Positions 37,992 to 51,180 of a DNA stretch of 64,000 bases are shown here, piece by piece (the stretch's first letter is position 1; every line of letters starts with the position of its first letter). The notes beneath the pieces were generated by a model that had not been told where the DNA came from, did not search any database, and worked only from the letters and a program-made list of their open reading frames with translations. Source of the DNA: Chanos chanos (taxonomy: Eukaryota; Chordata; Actinopteri; Gonorynchiformes; Chanidae); NCBI RefSeq assembly GCF_902362185.1, contig NC_044497.1:38564501-38628500 (forward strand). Direction: 5' to 3'. The position numbers and the translations under genes are program-made.

Positions 37992-38622
37992 GTAAGTGTT
38001 GCATTCACACGATGAATTTAAATTTAGTCCGTTCGAGTGTTTTTTCCTTGAACTGTGTTGTTAACATGCACTTTATTAATAACGTTCCTTACCATTTGTT
38101 AGTTCAAGCAACTGAATACAGTAAAATACCGATTAGAACCTTAACCAGAAAGTCATTAGAAACATGACTCGGAGTTAGCTAGCTAGCCACGAAAACCAGC
38201 TTGTTACCAAGCACGTTAAATTGCTAACCAGTTTCTTATCGCGCAGTAAATTTTGAATTGGCGGTCCAGTGGATTGTAGGTAAAGTAAGTGGTTCCGACA
38301 AATACTTTACTGGTGTTAGGTGGGCGACAATTTTGAAAGTATGTTGAGATATGTAAGACAACTGAGTTGAATTGTGATTTTTGCTAGGCTAAAAAGCACA
38401 TTTGCCTGAGCTGCACTTGGGCTGCAACTGGAATTGTTTGCAAATGTGCGAACACTTGTGAAGTGACAACATTAAGTATTTGCCTCTATGCATTACATTT
38501 GGATTAGCTTTTCTGGTTTAAGATGTAAAGCAAAAAGACAAAAGCTTGTCGTGCTAACAACTTCTCTTACTTAATCTGTCAGTTTTGTTACCTCGCCACC
38601 TGCACCAAAAGCGAACCTAAAG

Positions 38623-39109
38623 ATGCTGCGTCGAAAACCAACACGTCTGGAACTGAAGTTGGATGATACAGAGGAGTTTGAGAGTGTGAAGAAAGATCTT
38701 GAGGTAACCTACGTATAGAATGGTAGAAAACAAAAACACTGGCTTAGCGTTTTCTATCCAGCTGCAAACACTGTTTTTCTGTGAGGGTTTTTTGTTGTTG
38801 TTGTGAGAGGATCTGTTTTGTGTACAGTAGTTAAATGTATCTAAAGTGAAGGCTCTAGTGAACATGTCTGACACAGACTGATGTGTCTCATTTTATAACG
38901 TTCACTTAACCCTCCACTTTCAGAGTCGAAAGAAACAACGAGATGAAGTGGATGTTGTTGGTATGGCGACCCCGAGTGAGATGAGTGGGGCATCAGGTGG
39001 CAGTAGTGATACGAAGACACGGGAACAGATGATCCATGAGCGAATTGGTTACAAGCCTCACCCAAAACCCAATACGCTACCCTCGCTTTTTGGAAACCTA
39101 CAGTTTTGA
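38623..39109 (+). CDS. cdc26: Anaphase-promoting complex subunit CDC26
   Basis: Small APC/C subunit that stabilises the TPR protein CDC16 (APC6) by inserting its N-terminal helix into the TPR groove. Coding exons 38623-38703 and 38924-39109 join in phase 0 to give 88 aa (human 85). The N-terminus [20 protein letters not shown] is almost identical to human, including the initiator region that contacts APC6. The middle is variable and Ser/Gly-rich, and the C-terminus [10 protein letters not shown]...FGNLQF is again conserved. A spliced leader is likely: a donor after 37991 and an acceptor (CTGTCAG) near 38582. Confidence 0.97.
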
Positions 39110-39124
39110 ACTTGATGACAACTC

Positions 39125-39130
39125 AATAAA
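39125..39130 (+). terminator. cdc26: Poly(A) signal of cdc26
   Basis: AATAAA lies 15 bases after the cdc26 stop codon, with a second at 39325-39330. The very short first option would give almost no 3' untranslated region; the second gives about 0.2 kb. Confidence 0.6.
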
Positions 39131-39582
39131 ATGGACTTTATGATCCTCAGGTATGACTGTGAGGTCTCAAGACACAGTCAGCAGTGCCTGTGTTTAGTTA
39201 TACGAAGAACTAGGTAATGCATTCAGAGACAACCAAATCTGAAGCTAAATATTAGTGGACAACTGAAAAAAAATGTTCTCAGGAGAAGACATGGAAACTG
39301 AGTATGATATTTTTATATTTTAAAAATAAAACTTTCTTAACCAGTTTAACTTGAAAGGAGTCTTAACACATTGTCTCCCATTATGAGTTGTCTGGCATTC
39401 AGAGTTGTCCCACACTTTCATATAAACATATTGTGAAATAATGTTGGATGTTTTACTTTGTAATGTTTTCCATTTAAATGCAAATTAAATCACTAAGTGT
39501 CTATCTTAGAATGGGAATATATGTAGATGAGATTGAATGCACAGCTGGTTTTTACACTAAAGCTGAACTCAATCAAATACCA

Positions 39583-39588
39583 TTTATT
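39583..39588 (-). terminator. slc31a1: Candidate poly(A) signal of slc31a1
   Basis: TTTATT on the + strand (AATAAA on the - strand), 1.8 kb below the slc31a1 stop and about 0.25 kb from the cdc26 end, so the two genes are convergent and close-packed. The span up to 41364 would be 3' untranslated sequence; it holds an ATC microsatellite near 40215-40234 and no coding exon. Confidence 0.45.
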
Positions 39589-41364
39589 AATTACTTTAGA
39601 CAATTAATATAGCACTGTATACATGTCATACTATAACAAACAGGACAGTGAACTGTAAACAGTCCAGGAAATGTACATCCCTGGAGAATCTGTCAGATTC
39701 CCACTGCATTTTGGCCCATCCGCTTTAGTACTTTCTGCTACTGCATTAGAGAAAATGTGACATCTTTGATCCCAAGTATAAACTTAGAAAAAACATTGTG
39801 GTTACGTTTTCTTGGTTTATGTGGAAAACTGACAGATCAACACTGGGAATCTGACCTCTAAACCAGTACCACACATTGTCACTGATAAACACAGACACTT
39901 GTGCACATTTACTTCAGAGATTACAAAATAAGCATTTACACATGGACTAAGAAGAGGCTAAACATAAATTTAAAAAAAGAAAGAAAAGAAACATCTGTTG
40001 TGTGACAGACATCCATCAGATTAACTCCAGTTAAACAGACTGGCACAAATTTCTCAGACTCAAGAGCTCTACTCAAATCAAGTCATTCAGAATCTTGTTC
40101 ATGGCTGAGATCTTTTAGGCACTTCCAGGAAGACCATAAGAACAGCCGATCTTTCCTACACTTTTTTTTTTGTTTATTTTACATTTAAGATGTTTAAATA
40201 ATAAAAATGAGCAATCATCATCATCATCATCATCAGATTTCCAGAAATATGTCAGCCAGTAATTTACGTAGTTAAAAATACTAGGGTGCAAGTAAATACT
40301 AAATTATAAAAAGAAGTCTCGTGCGTGATCCACGTAACTCGGACCATTTCTATTTTTATAATTCTCCATATACTTGAACATTTAAAGAAGGAGAAAATCT
40401 AAACAAAGTCAGTTTCACAGTGGCCAAATGCCGAGCAGGTTTGTGTCTGTGCAAACCAAAAGGTGCTCACTCTGGGGACTCGAAAGCCTGATTTAAAATT
40501 CCATGACTGCTTTTGGATCAAGCAAGATCACCAACTGCTTTCCTATACTTTCTCTTGCTTGATGAAATTTGAAGGGGCACTTGCTTCTTGCCATATATCA
40601 GGCTTCCAACAATTATTATCTTGTACCACTGTGAAGCCAAAACAAGCCTGTACAGCCCAGTATTTTTTGAAGTAGTGATGGCACACGTCTGTAAGCCAAA
40701 GGCTGTTGTTCCCTCATTTTAAGGCAGAAGGTTTGGTAAGGCTCAGTCACACAGTCCCAAAGGACCTGACTCACTCCCATATGATACTTTTAATCCCTTT
40801 ATGAACAAGGGCCTGCTGATTGTGGATAGCAGATAAGATTAGGATTACCTCATGAAACAATAAACAGAGTTCATTGTTGTCAAGACATTTCACCCAGTAA
40901 GTAACTGTGAATATGCACCATGAACCCAGAGGTAGTCAGTAAGGCAGCTTACACAGTTTGTGATTACAGCAGGAGAGAGTTGATTGGGATGATGGAGCAG
41001 ACTTGTAGTGGAACGATACATGATGACTGAGATGGAAAAGGGAACGCAGTGGCGGAAAACAATAATATGATGGAGGACATGACGTCAGCAAGATGGGCTT
41101 GACGTACTAGCTGTTTTTCATAATAATAATAATTATAAACATATTAATTCAGACAACAGCAGGTCTGGAAAAATATACATCTTTAAATGACACTGACACC
41201 AACTGAAGTTGGGATTCAACCATTCACAAACCCTTAGTTTGACAAGGAGGATTATCATAATATGGCAGACTAAATTCAATGATTGTTTTGGTAAGAGTTT
41301 CTATAATGTAGGCTGGGATTGGGCAGATAGTGTGTGTTTAGTTGGGGCTGTGGCCACTGACTGG

Positions 41365-43403
41365 CTAATGACAGTGTTCTGTAATGTCTACGACCACGGC
41401 CTTTTTCCAGCTGAATAGGAAATAGCCCATCCCTGCCCCAGCTGCCACGGCAATGCACAGATAGCCGTTGTAGGTCATGAACACCAGCATGAGAAAGTAG
41501 CTGACCACCACCTGGATGATATGTAGCACTGTCTGGAGCAGGTGGGCAAGACTCAGCATTCTCTGACTGAGAGAGAGAGAGAGAGAGAAAGAGAAAGGGA
41601 CAAGACAAGAACAAAAGTTCAACTTCATTTTTAAATAAGTAAGAGGGCAATAATGAGAAGTTCAAATAAAGATAGTGAAAGGACTTCTAAGAGAACACTG
41701 GAACTTTGCCTTTAGCTGTACTCTATCCAGTCCTTTTTTTTTTAAATCAATGACTATTAAAGTAAAAGATAATAAAGACTATGCAACTCATCATGTCTTG
41801 TGTACAGAAAACGAGTAACATCTCTCTACTGAAAGTAACAACAGAAAACCCAGCTAACTTACACTCAGACTGACTGAAACGGTACTGCAGCAGTGGCTTA
41901 TATCAGACAGAGGTAACAGGCTGTACTCACCCCACAGTCTTATGGGTCTCCATGAGGACTGTGCCATCAGCTCCAGGGACAGGCATAGAGTTATAACGAA
42001 CATTCACCTGATTCCGTCTGAGCAAGAACTCTCGGCCAATTTTTAAGCCCTCATAGAACACGGCCAACAGGAACACGCCGATGCAAGCTCCTGCCATCTC
42101 TGGTCGTCCATAAACCATGGGAGAGGTGAGAGGTATGAGTAAACACAATGGACCACTGTCTCCGGATGGATTTCATACATACAGTACGTGACTGTCTCAA
42201 CTGCCCTTTAGGCTGCAAGTCAGCATTATTTCATCCACATGAACGGCCTGTGTCTCAGCTTCATTTCTTAGAAGGGAAGTAACCTGCAGCTGTCTTCCAC
42301 ACGTGCGTTTTCTCCGCCTCCCAACCTGTTCCTTATGGCCCCCTGCCTTTCTTATCACTATTTAAGCACTTCATTATCACAACCGATTCAGCTATTCAAA
42401 GGCTCAATGATTAGTCATTCAATAGAATCAAGTGTGCTAGTGCAGAGCGGGAACAAAAAACTAAAAAACAAACAAACAAAAATAAAAACGTGCAGGGCAT
42501 GGGGGCCTGGACTACCATACTGAGAACCACTGCCCTAACCTTCCATTTATCTCCTCACATCTGCAGTGACAGTCAAAACTGATCCAATATTCCTATGCCT
42601 GATTTGTGATGGTCAAACCTCAAAGTTATGTTTCTGTAGTCATGATGACATCTCTTTGAATCTCAGGCATTACTTTGGATGCTTGAGTAAAGAGAGCTGC
42701 TCAAACTGCCTGTGTTTCCTTTAGTTTACACTGTGCATGTATTGATTGTCTGCCTTCGAGTTTCTGAAGTATTCTGCATGGACACCTTTTAAGACTCTGA
42801 GGAGAATGGACTCAGAAAGAGTAGAGAGGATAGTGGTTGGTTGGTTGGTTGGGTTTGTGTGATATAATAGTTTGGGTTTATCCTGTAAAGCATTTCAACA
42901 CAACTTGTACTGACATGAATCTTACCTCCTGGTGTGTTGATGACAAGCCCAGCAAAGAGTAGCTCCACATTTTTGTACCCCATGTAGAAGGTCATTTGCT
43001 GCACAAATATATGAAAATCAATGGATTGCCAGAATTGTTTGTTGTAATAGTTACTGTGAGGTCACACTGGTAGAGAAATTGATATTGATATAGTTATAGA
43101 TATCCAGGACAATAATACTTCAAAATAAAGTCTAGTTCAGCTTTTAAGATACCAGTTCAAGTGTTACATTAAATGTTTTAGAATATTGAAAATGGGACTC
43201 GTATAATAACCTATAAAACTTCAGAGGCAAGGCATGTTTCTTAATACAAGCTAGTTTAATATTAATAAGTAGCCAATAGGACTGCTGACCATCATCATAT
43301 GATGGCCCCCGTGGTCACCGCTATGATTGCCATGGGAACCTGTTACATCTGGAGACATGGTGGTGTGGACGTGGTGGACATGGTGGTCGTGTGACATATT
43401 CAT
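41365..43403 (-). CDS. slc31a1: High-affinity copper transporter CTR1 (slc31a1), four coding exons
   Basis: Homotrimeric plasma-membrane Cu(I) importer. Exons, in - strand order: 43403-43290, 42998-42926, 42099-41931, 41566-41365; 558 nt, 185 aa (human 190). The N-terminal ectodomain is His/Met-rich ([16 protein letters not shown]) with a possible N-glycosylation site (NHS). Three membrane spans lie near residues 64-80, 137-152 and 156-172. The copper-selectivity pair M145xxxM149 is in span 2, the packing motif G162xxxG166 in span 3, and the protein ends in the copper-binding HCH (183-185). All diagnostic residues are present. The first coding exon has an acceptor just upstream of the ATG (exon start 43416), so the leader is spliced from a distant exon, probably near 51.04-51.18 kb. 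Confidence 0.97.
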
Positions 43404-43493
43404 CTTATTGGAGAGTCTACAGGTAGACAGAGATGCAGAGAAAAGCAGAATGAGAAACAGGTTATGATCTTCTACCTGATCTTTTTTATAACC

Positions 43494-43685
43494 CACAGGT
43501 GTCAAAATCTGGTCCCGGAGAGCCAGGGTCCTGTCGATTTTTGTTTTTTACCCCTTATTTACCTGTTGATTTTCACCTTGAAAACAGGTGTGCACGCTCT
43601 TCAGTCAATCAGAGATTGCATTTAGCTGGTCAACAAGAAAAACAGCAGGACCGTGGCCCTCCAGGACTGGGTTTTGACACCCACG
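43494..43685. mobile_element. hAT-like MITE with intact 8-bp target duplication
   Basis: A 192-bp element flanked on both sides by TTATAACC (43486-43493 and 43686-43693). The ends read GGTGTCAAAATCTGGTCCCG and, inverted, GGTGTCAAAACCCAGTCCTG, with similarity running on through GGCC and CCTG, an inverted repeat of roughly 35 bases. There is no coding capacity. The 8-bp duplication and size fit a non-autonomous hAT element. It lies 78 bases upstream of the first coding exon of slc31a1, inside its leader intron. Confidence 0.85.
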
Positions 43686-44070
43686 TTATAACCATTAAGT
43701 TATATGGTGTGTTACATATCATACAGTGAGGTGACTTCCTGACACGTGACTCATAAGACCATTAAGCTTAAGCCACACGTAGCACCACGCTGTGTCTATG
43801 GCCAATCCACGGAAGAATGTTAAACATTTACAAAACTTCACAGGACCTGCTAAAATACTGCTGATTGCACCTACAGCACAATCATTTAACCTATATAAAG
43901 TCTAAAGGCTCAGGAACACTGACATAAAGGTGATACTGACACGAGTTCATCTTCCTCTGCAGCCATTTTCCTTCGGATGCCAGGGCACGACCAAGATAAA
44001 GTACACACTTTCAGAGCTCATCTGAATAAAGCAGAGACTCCCTTTTCATATGATCTGTTATTAATGTTGT

Positions 44071-44072
<2 letters not shown>

Positions 44073-44107
<35 letters not shown>
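44073..44107. repeat. GT microsatellite
   Basis: An uninterrupted GT dinucleotide run in the slc31a1 leader intron. A second of similar type is at 45702-45730. Confidence 0.95.
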
Positions 44108-44110
<3 letters not shown>

Positions 44111-45700
44111 GCTGTACACGTTCCTAAGATGAACTGTCACAGAATCAGGGTGTTACCTCAGGTGGGATTATAGATTTGGTGGTATGAGTGATCAAGAGTG
44201 ATCCTTACTGTAATCACAGATTAAACACTACGCTCTGGATCTGATTTGGTGTGGATATAGGAGGTAATGCCTTTGACCAGGTTTTGGCAGCTCAGTGAGA
44301 GGGCACTCTAAGGATAACCCTCAGGCCCTGACCTGCTTCGGCTGTTTTTAACCACACATTTAGGTTCACTGTGGGGATAAATACCACCTCTCTACTTTAC
44401 TAAACGCGATTCATACAAACACCTGAGAAGCAGTACCCTCTCACAAACACAATGTGACAATCCACACTATTTTTATGCCCTGTAAGGATCTGTTGCTATG
44501 ATTTGTATGCATTCACTAAACATGAAGTGTCTTCTGAAGAGTATTCTACAATTTATGATGATCTTTAATGCTTCATGACAAAAAAGAGCCAATGTCTGCA
44601 GCAGCTAATACTGTTGAAGAGATGTTATCCTCCTTAAAGGCCAGTCATTAGAATAAGGGGGGGAAAAACGGCAACAACTCGATTTCTATACAAACACCCA
44701 TACTAATCAAATGCACTGATAACCCCAGGCAAAACAGTCAGGAACCACTGCCTTTATAATTTAATATATGACTAGATAAACAGATTATGTCTGAGAACTG
44801 AGGGACAAACATGCTGTTTTAAAGGTCCTGGACAGCCTGCAGGAATGGTCCTGACAGAGCGACAGTGACACAGTAGACAGAGGAAACTGATAATAAGCCA
44901 TAATCAGGCAACAGCAGGGGCTAATACGTTAAGCATGTGTATGTGTTATCTCAGTCACATCTTCATCCAGCTGCCCAGCATGTGGGATTCAAACAGGGAT
45001 AATTACCTGAAGCACTGACGCAATAACTTCACTGACAGAAACTCCTGAACGCACAGACGCTACAAATGTACCTTTTCTAGGGCTCTTCTATGCACACGAG
45101 GTTATCATGAAAACATGGTACAAAATTCAGCCATTTGTTGGGTTTTTTTTCCAGTTAAAAAAAAGTGACTTAGGACCATCACAAGCTAGGACAACGTATG
45201 GAGAAAAGACGAGTCCTTGCCTGTGTCATGGTTTTAAAGACTTTGATCTGTAAGTTAAGAAGCCCCTCAGTGAATTTAGCTCTGGTCACACACAACAGGG
45301 GCCAATGTGCAAACAATGGACAATAACAGTACTGACTTAACACATCTACTTACATTAGCTAACTTACAAACTCATTCCACAATATACATATACTGAATTT
45401 CACATGCTGATAATTAGAACCTTTTACTGATCTACTGGTAATGAAAAATGGTTGTGACATGCAAATTTCAGAATTTATTAAAAATGAAATTTCCTAATTG
45501 TATCTAAAGTCATGACTCACCCAAAAAGCTATTATCATTCACAGCTGTTCTCTGGCAGAAAATGGTCTTGGCCAACAGAGTTAAGGAAACCGTGTGCGTA
45601 CAGACCCAATGCTTCTTAGTATCTCCACAGGAGAACAGGACGCAAGTTCGTCGAAAGCACAAAGGGTTGATCTAGATAGAGCGGTGCACCTTGGCTCCTG

Positions 45701-45730
<30 letters not shown>

Positions 45731-45735
<5 letters not shown>

Positions 45736-48700
45736 AGTGAAAGTGTTAAGTTAGCCTCCCATGACTGCTCCCCTCATGTGACTTTTTGTCCTGCCTCTGA
45801 CTTTCATAAGCCAGTCACAAAGCTTTGCACACTCCCTGTCAGACCCGTCACATTCTTCCTCTTTTAGAACTAGTCTCGTGCCCTTGTTCTTCTTTCTCAA
45901 AGCAAAATACCATTGTCTGATGTGTGGAAAAATTGTTGGTTTTTTTTCCATACCATTTTTGATAAAAATGGAAATAATAAGAGAGAAAAGTGCCATTCCA
46001 CCTGACTGTCTCTATACTGTATGCTCCTGTCTGTTATTCTTCACTCTAGTCCAAAGGCTAAAAAATGTCTAATTCTTATCAAGTCCTTCCACTAAAGATT
46101 AGAGCTACTGGACAGGAGATGTTACTGTGTATGGCCACATCTATGCTGGCTTTGAGTTACTGATTGTATCATAAGTGTCATGATCATTTGCTTTAAGTTA
46201 CAGTCTGTTCCTTAAAATCCTTCCATTTGCATTGACACAACCTACAGTTATTACTCTGATTCAACAATCTCTTCAAGTCATTATTTATGATTTCAAACAC
46301 TGTAACAGCCCATGTTCAGAGAAAGACCCTTGGACCCTTTCTGTACCAGCAGCAACCAGGAATTAAAAAAAAAAATGAAAATGGTCAACGAGGGTGTTTG
46401 TGTTATTTCAGGCAACTGTTAATCATTAATGCTTTCAATATTCTGGGTCTCAGATGTCGATACTCAAGGTGCATGACAGACATCTTTCTCTTTAAGGTCC
46501 AGGTCATTCAGCATTATAAAAAAAAGTCAAAGTCCTTTCCACCATGGAAGTTATAGATTACAGCTTATGGGGAAGGTCCAACAATTTTAAAAGTTGAACT
46601 TGTTGCACCACACTAAACACCATAAGCCTCTGTCTACACCACCTACACATCAAGTTGCCATTTGTAATAAACATTTTTTACAATGCACAATGGAAATTAC
46701 ACTCAGTGATTTACAGTAGATTATCTACAGTCAAAGAAAATCAGTACAAAGACTAGTTAAAGCTGGTAGAGTCAAATAAACAATTCCATCATCAACTGGC
46801 AATTCCAGTATTTCACAATGCTGAAGTCAAAGTTGTCCATGTTTGCTTAGTTTTTGGACCTGCCATTTGGCTCTGACGGTTGAGTGTGAGCTAACTGCAT
46901 CTCAGACGAACAGCCTTCCGCCTTGTATACCAGTCACATACAATACCCAATATACTATTATAAACTGCACAAGGCATTATTGTCAGTTGTATCTTTTAGT
47001 TTCTTTTGCAAGACAGAGCACTGAGCATTACTCAGGGATGGGTAAAGAGCCAAAGCGACAAGGCACTGTGGCACAGATCACCATGTAATTTCTGTCACTT
47101 TTTTTCCCTATTTCTATTCATCCTATACAGCATATGCTTAAAGTAATATGCCCATATGTAACTGGGAGACAAAATGTGATTGGTGACCAGCAGGTAGTTT
47201 CACTTCTCTTTCCTACTTGGTGCACCTCTGACCAGAGTATCAGCGGCGTGGGTAAAACCAAAACGTCCCACAACCGTTTTGAACCGTTTGTTGATTTTGC
47301 AACAAGTTCTCAAATTCTCCAAGAGAGGGGTACACATACAAGTGGAGTTCTAATTGGGGGACTGGTAATAAAAAAATTCCATCATTTGATGGTCTTGGCA
47401 GCTTTTTTCAGTTTCATCTTCAGAATATGCATTTCTCAATCACCACCTGTCTCTCTATCTATCATCCACCTGTCATCTACTGTTGCATCCTTTCTCAAAA
47501 AAAAACCAAAACAGGTATACCAGTAACACAAAACACATTAATTACAGCTAGTCTAGCATTCTTGCCACAGCAATGTGTCAGACAGGTCACTTGTTTGCCA
47601 GAAATGTTTACAGGAAAAGTTGCAAAAAGGTACATGTGCAAACAATGTTTTTATTTCATTTGGGACATTACCTATGTTTGTTTGAACTGTTCTGGGAAAC
47701 TAGGCCCCTTAGTGTGTCGTACAAGTTCTGCTTTCCCCTGAAACAGTAATCAGGTGAACTGCTAGAGGAACTGTGTGAAACAAATGCAAGACTTTTGAAC
47801 ACAGCCTTGTCTTGGTGTGTTCTTGGACCAAGAGCAAAAGAGGAAAGTGGTCATTGTTATAGTGACCAGCCTGTGCGCATTCTTAAGGGATATTAAAAGA
47901 ACAATACATACTTTTAAAACCCCAGTTACAAACCAAGTAACAGATATGGAATGTACACTCAACAAACACATAAAAAAACCACACAAACACATAAAAGAAA
48001 GATACATATAAATATTGCCCTACCATCTACTGAAATCTTCTTTTCACTTTTCCTCAAGCTCACGCAACAAACTTCCCTAACATCACAGACTTGGCTAACT
48101 TCTTCACACAGGGCAAAGCTGCTTAGAGACTGTAAGAAAACAGTATAGGCCAACATGAGGATTTTGGTGAATGCCTTTCAACTGCAAGACAATTGGTCTA
48201 AAAATAAACAGGTTCATTCAGTCCTCTCCTTTCATCTTCCTAATCACAACAAGTCCACATCAACATTAAACAGGTTTGTTGTTCAATCACCCAGCATGGC
48301 TCCTGACGCCAGTTAAAGGCAGAGCAGGGATACATACAAGTCAGATTTCAGTGATATCATTAAGACTCAACCAGTTTAAACTGGTTACTGTATATTCCGT
48401 ATGCAGTATATAAATCTTCATCGATGTTTTAGGAGAGTTTTAAGATGCACTGAGTGTGAATATGACAAGGGTGCTGTTCACTGATTATGCCATATTCATT
48501 TTTGATACAGTCTTTTCAATCTCAACCTTTAAAGCTGCACTTTGACAGACTCTGATAAAGACTATGACTAAGGCCAACATGAGCATGTCATAAACATCAT
48601 AAATCATAAGACGATATGATTAACACTCGCAGGAGGCTCATACAGCCATACAACCCAAATGGTAAACAGACGGGTACCTGTTCAATTATTTATTACAGAC

Positions 48701-49624
48701 TCATTCACTTTATAGTCACTGAGCAAAAAAAGTGGTTAAATGAACAACTTTGGGATGCACAATTTCCAACCAGAGCAGTTTCTTTGTTTTTCTGACAGTT
48801 TACTATGCTGACATGGAGTAAATGAACTGTCAAGTGTTCGTTTTTTATTTGGTCTAATCAAATGAAAGACAAAGATAATGAAGTGTAAAAGAAAGAGCTG
48901 TTTTATGAGAAAACATATGCAATAACTCAAAACTTCCGTCATTATTAACAGCCCTTAAATGAAATGATCCCACACACACTTTTCAGTTCTAACGTTGGGT
49001 TATGAGGTTAAGATGTCTTCAGATTTCTTACTCTTGCATATATGGGCCCACAATGTCTTCTCAGTTTTCAGTGTCTTATGTTCATTTTTCCGTTAATAAT
49101 GCAGATTTTGGCAACATAATCAGTGAAGGCCCAGAAAGGGGACGGGGAAAGAATTTCAAAACTTATCGGGTGATGGCAAAAATCCTGAGATAACAGAAAG
49201 GTGAAACTATGATGAAACAAATCTGGACACACATTAAAAAGTCCATGACGGCTGATAGCACTTATGAACCATCCTTTCTTAAGACATGTATCGGTCAGTT
49301 CAACAGTGACAATATGTATGAGGGGTGAAAGTCAAAATAAATAAATGACCGTAACTGAATTAGAGCTGAACTGATTACTTAGCAAATAATATGATGAATT
49401 CTGTCTCAAACTCATTAAAATTGCATGATTCAGGAAATTTAATTTCAGAGCCTGGCTTCAGAAAACATAGTTAAGTGAGATCACTACAGAATTTTCAAAT
49501 GTATATACCTAAAAGACATTTGAGATGCCCAAAACTTATCAAAATCTATCTTTCTATATTTAGTTTATGACTTGACTGAACTACCTGGATAGACTGCTTA
49601 ACAAAACCGAAATATACACATACA
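45731..49624 (-). other. slc31a1: Interior of the slc31a1 leader intron
   Basis: About 3.9 kb of AT-rich intron with no recognised exon or element. Several open frames of 60-130 codons are present but have no splice context or family resemblance. Confidence 0.6.
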
Positions 49625-49791
49625 CAGTGGGTGATTTGTAGCGGGATGAGGGGGGGATGCCATCCCCCTTACGAGCAAAATGACCAAAATGCACCCCCCT
49701 TGTTAACCTGCCATCCCCATATATACTTTACAGCATAATGTCAGTGACCATTGGGCCATCCCCCTGTTAAAAAATAACAAATCACCTACTA
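49625..49791 (-). mobile_element. MITE copy B, inverted relative to copy A
   Basis: The reverse complement matches the element at 22256-22425 along its whole length, including the GGGGATGGCAGGTTAACAAG stretch and the TGCATTTTGGTCATTTTGCT stretch. The ends read CAGTGGGTGATTTGT and ACAAATCACCTACTA. The flanking octamers CACATACA and CATATACA differ at one base, consistent with an old 8-bp target duplication and so with hAT ancestry. Confidence 0.8.
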
Positions 49792-50146
49792 CATATACAA
49801 CATAGCAACTTAGTTGGTTAACAGAGACAAAATGTAAGAATCAAACTTACAGAAAGCAGGGCTGTGACTGCAGCGCATGAGGTTACCTGCTATTAAATTT
49901 AAATATATATATATATATGTATGAAATCTAATTTTTTAAAGGTATTTAATTGATCCTTGATTATCAAATTGAGCCATGTTAAGTTCTGCACTGCAAAATA
50001 TCTTAGTTTTTTTTTAAATATCCAAATATATCTTAATGTAACTCTAATTAAAGCAATATGACCTGTAATTAATTCACACTGTAAGTGTTAGAATATTGCT
50101 GTATTCATTTTGATACTTTCGTGTCGCATAAATGTGAGCCTCAAGG

Positions 50147-50343
50147 ACAAAGATTTCAGACCCACCACCCTTTCCACAAATACTCAAATACTGACCAAAG
50201 ATTTCAGACCCACCATCCTTTCCACAAATACTCAAATACTGACCAAAGATTTCAGACCCACAACCCTTTCCGCAAATACTCAAATACTGACCAAAGATTT
50301 CAGACCCACCACCCTTTCCACAAATACTCAAATACTGACCAAA
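50147..50343. repeat. 48-bp minisatellite, about 4.1 units
   Basis: Units starting at AGATTTCAGACCCACCA recur at 50151, 50199, 50247 and 50295, exactly 48 bases apart, with only one or two differences per unit. Because 48 is a multiple of three, frames on both strands stay open through the array. It lies in the slc31a1 leader intron about 0.7 kb below the probable first exon. Confidence 0.95.
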
Positions 50344-51038
50344 ACTTGGCTGGCAAGGAAATGAGACCTAAGTGCACGACAAACTGAACTGAAAAGCCTA
50401 ATTAGTCTACAAGAAATCAAACCCAAGGAGCGCAACATGACAGATGAAATGCATAATAAATAAATCTGAAGTCAATGCTGATTACAGCGTGAATAACAAA
50501 TTAACCCTACATACTGAACTTAATATGAGTTTTACTTTTAATATGTCAATTATTTTAACAACATTAACTCAAGGCTAAACTAAATTTGTTTGGTTTATAA
50601 TTTAATACCATTAAACAATACTCACTACACGGCATGTTGGTACTAGTCTCTCACCCATCTTAATGCCCTGGTTCATTCACAAACCTGGTACACTGCATAG
50701 AGCTAGTCCTATAGGTTAGGTTTACCCATGGGTCTAATTATGCTCTTCTGACTGATTAGTGAACCACAACACTATATCGCTGTCAAAAACAACTACGATA
50801 AACCTATCGTTGTCAGTGTGAATAAGCTGGATCAACTGCATTGGTAACTCAGGTCAACATAACCCACACGTCAAAGTAAGCTGATATAACCTAGCTTCTA
50901 GCAATTAGCCATTTCTGCTAACAGACAGGCTAGCAAATAGCAACCCAGCATTCAGAGGTCAAACAACGGAACGATTGACTCATTTATCAAGTTCGGCGAT
51001 TGGTATTGCTTCGGTCAGGCAATCTATTTTTCACTTAC

Positions 51039-51180
51039 CCCACTTTATATAAATGGTGTCTTTCACAAACTATTAATGTGTTTCAACCTCACGCTATTTC
51101 ATTGATTATAAACGATGGACTTCCAGGTACCCGCTGTCTGACACAGTCAAGTTGCCTTGAACAGTAACGAACTGGTGACG
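51039..51180 (-). promoter_or_regulatory. slc31a1: Probable untranslated first exon and promoter of slc31a1
   Basis: On the - strand AGTGGG|GTAAGTGA is a consensus donor with last exon base 51039, which would pair with the acceptor before 43416 over a 7.6-kb intron. The DNA above it to about 51480 has more CpG than its surroundings. Human SLC31A1 likewise has an untranslated first exon and a long first intron. The transcription start is not visible. Confidence 0.5.

Noticed and set aside
50074-50387. Repeat proteins on both strands across the 48-bp array
   Set aside because: Open only because the repeat length is a multiple of three; both strands are open alike and there is no flanking exon structure.
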